Source: an uncultured Lachnospiraceae bacterium (GTDB lineage Bacteria > Bacillota > Clostridia > Lachnospirales > Lachnospiraceae). Taken from it: DNA of 64,000 bases. A model generated the notes under the pieces. That model was not told the origin of the DNA and ran no database searches. It saw only the letters and a program-made list of their open reading frames with translations. The DNA is taken from positions 124,001-188,000 of the forward strand of contig CAJUHH010000005.1 in the NCBI GenBank assembly GCA_910585965.1. Direction: 5' to 3'. A program made the position numbers and the translations under genes. Positions within the stretch are counted from its first letter, which is position 1. The number at the start of each line of letters is the position of its first letter. Below, piece by piece: positions 63,048 through 64,000 of this stretch.

Positions 63048-64000
63048 CTTGACTTCCTTGGCTGATAATTTTTCAGGGATGGAGAGGTATGCTATGAATA
63101 TAGCCAAAGAATTGATAGAGATGGATATAAAACGGGAAAATAAGTATATTCTTTTATTTAAGCGGAAGATTCATCCCGAGTTCGAACAGTACCTGGAAAT
63201 GGAAAATGTTGCTTTTAAAGTATGGCAGGGAAATAATAAGTTTTTGTTTGCACAGGTATGGATGCCATTTCATCTTTATAGTGTAAAGGCGGATGTTTTT
63301 TTATTTCTGGCATTTCAAAGTCCTGTGTTGTTCCGGCGCAAAGGAATTTATAATACGGTTCATGACCTGACGTGCTGGGACTGTCCGGAGACAATGAAAA
63401 AGCATATGGAGTGGTATTTTAAGCTTTCCATACGGAATGCGCTATGGGTCAGCGAGAAAATCATTACGATATCTAAGTTTACGGGAAACCGCATTATAAA
63501 AAAATTTCATTACCGCAGGGATAAGCTGATTCTTGCCTATTGCGGGATTTCCGATGTGTTTATGGATTATGTCAGTGATGAAAAAATCCCTTTGTCAAAA
63601 GAGGAAACGGAGAAACGTCTGGAAGTTCGGCATAAATATCACCTGCCTGAGCAGTACCTTCTTTGCCTTGCTACGCTGGAACCGAGAAAAAATCTTCCTT
63701 TTCTGGTGAAAGCCTATGTGGAACTTCAAGAGGAAGAAGCGTTAGACATCCCCCTTGTCCTGGCAGGGAGAAAGGGCTGGAAAATGGATGAATTCCTGAA
63801 TCGGATAGAGGCGGTATATAGAAGAAAGATTATTGTAACCGGGTTTATTGAAGATGAAGACCTGCCTTATGTATATCATATGGCAGATTGTTTCATTTTT
63901 CCTTCCATTTATGAAGGATTCGGCATGCCGCCGTTGGAGGCGATGGCGGTAGGCACTATGGTGATTTCCTCCGATGCGGCCTCATTGAAGGAGGTTCTTG
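63031..64000 (+). CDS. GT4 glycosyltransferase, MtfB-like (3' truncated by window)
   Basis: 323 residues are visible before the window ends. The ATG lies within the end of the preceding gene. MKIAIDLTSLADNFSGMERY, TVHDLTCWDCPETM, ITISKFTGNRI, LATLEPRKNLPFLVKAY, and FPSIYEGFGMPPLEAMAVG are the blocks of the GT4 branch with MtfB/WbaZ. It resembles the GT4 at 29211-30386. No stop is seen, so the gene continues beyond 64000. Confidence 0.9.
   Translation, partial: MKIAIDLTSLADNFSGMERYAMNIAKELIEMDIKRENKYILLFKRKIHPEFEQYLEMENVAFKVWQGNNKFLFAQVWMPFHLYSVKADVFLFLAFQSPVLFRRKGIYNTVHDLTCWDCPETMKKHMEWYFKLSIRNALWVSEKIITISKFTGNRIIKKFHYRRDKLILAYCGISDVFMDYVSDEKIPLSKEETEKRLEVRHKYHLPEQYLLCLATLEPRKNLPFLVKAYVELQEEEALDIPLVLAGRKGWKMDEFLNRIEAVYRRKIIVTGFIEDEDLPYVYHMADCFIFPSIYEGFGMPPLEAMAVGTMVISSDAASLKEVL

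Noticed and set aside
1..64000. Transposons, integrases, attachment sites, CRISPR arrays, tRNA or rRNA genes
   Set aside because: I looked on both strands and saw no matching protein motifs, repeat-spacer pattern or RNA gene signatures.

Overview
The window is almost wholly a surface-polysaccharide biosynthesis locus: 50 protein-coding genes packed into 64 kb. There are no rRNA or tRNA genes, no CRISPR array and no recognisable transposase or integrase. Strong AGGAGG-type ribosome binding sites, many ATGA/TAATG stop-start couplings, mid-range base composition and the gene families (GT-D, Wzy-like and PTPS-related membrane proteins, Firmicute-style GT4/GT2 enzymes) point to a Gram-positive Bacillota, most likely a gut Lachnospiraceae-type Clostridiales. 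That placement is inference, because no marker gene is present.

Five transcription blocks are visible. Block 1 (+, 1-8895) makes an N-acetylated uronic acid precursor (TviB/WbpO-type dehydrogenase, WbpP/TviC-type epimerase) and carries a sugar N-formyltransferase-like enzyme, a DUF2334 deacetylase-like protein, a membrane transferase and three GT4 enzymes. Block 2 (-, 8919-10619) is a single GT39-like membrane protein. Block 3 (+, 10841-50947) is an uninterrupted 40-kb run of 33 genes with no gap above about 55 nt. It holds most glycosyltransferases, two AsnB-type amidotransferases, an SGNH hydrolase, fucosyltransferases, the initiating polyprenyl-phosphate sugar transferase, a pyruvyltransferase, a Wzx flippase, a PglK/MsbA-type ABC flippase, two Wzy-like polymerases, a GH88/GH105-like protein and a radical SAM enzyme. 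Block 4 (-, 50951-54506) holds two membrane GT-C/PTPS-related proteins and ends tail-to-tail with block 3 over a shared terminator hairpin. Block 5 (+, 54709-end) has a GT39-like protein, a GtrB-like polyprenyl-phosphate sugar synthase, a second PTPS-related protein, UDP-glucose dehydrogenase, a third Wzy-like protein and a GT4 cut by the window edge.

Together the genes describe a Wzx/Wzy-type pathway. Nucleotide sugars (UDP-GlcA, a UDP-HexNAcA, fucose and others) are assembled on an undecaprenyl-phosphate primer by an unusually large set of about 25 cytoplasmic transferases. The product can be decorated (amide, formyl, pyruvate, acyl, fucose), flipped by Wzx and/or the ABC protein, polymerised by Wzy-like proteins, and given side branches outside the cell by GT-C enzymes fed by the GtrB-like synthase. 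The count exceeds what one ordinary repeat unit needs, so there may be more than one polymer or a very large repeat.

The most unusual points are: two Wzy-like proteins that each carry a C-terminal membrane-loop-membrane module shaped like a chain-length co-polymerase; a GT2 fused to a polytopic GT-C-like half; a GT4-modifier-AsnB module that looks duplicated; altered catalytic motifs in a formyltransferase, a GT2 and a GT11-like enzyme; a radical SAM enzyme in a capsule operon; and a 138-bp gap filled by three palindromes.
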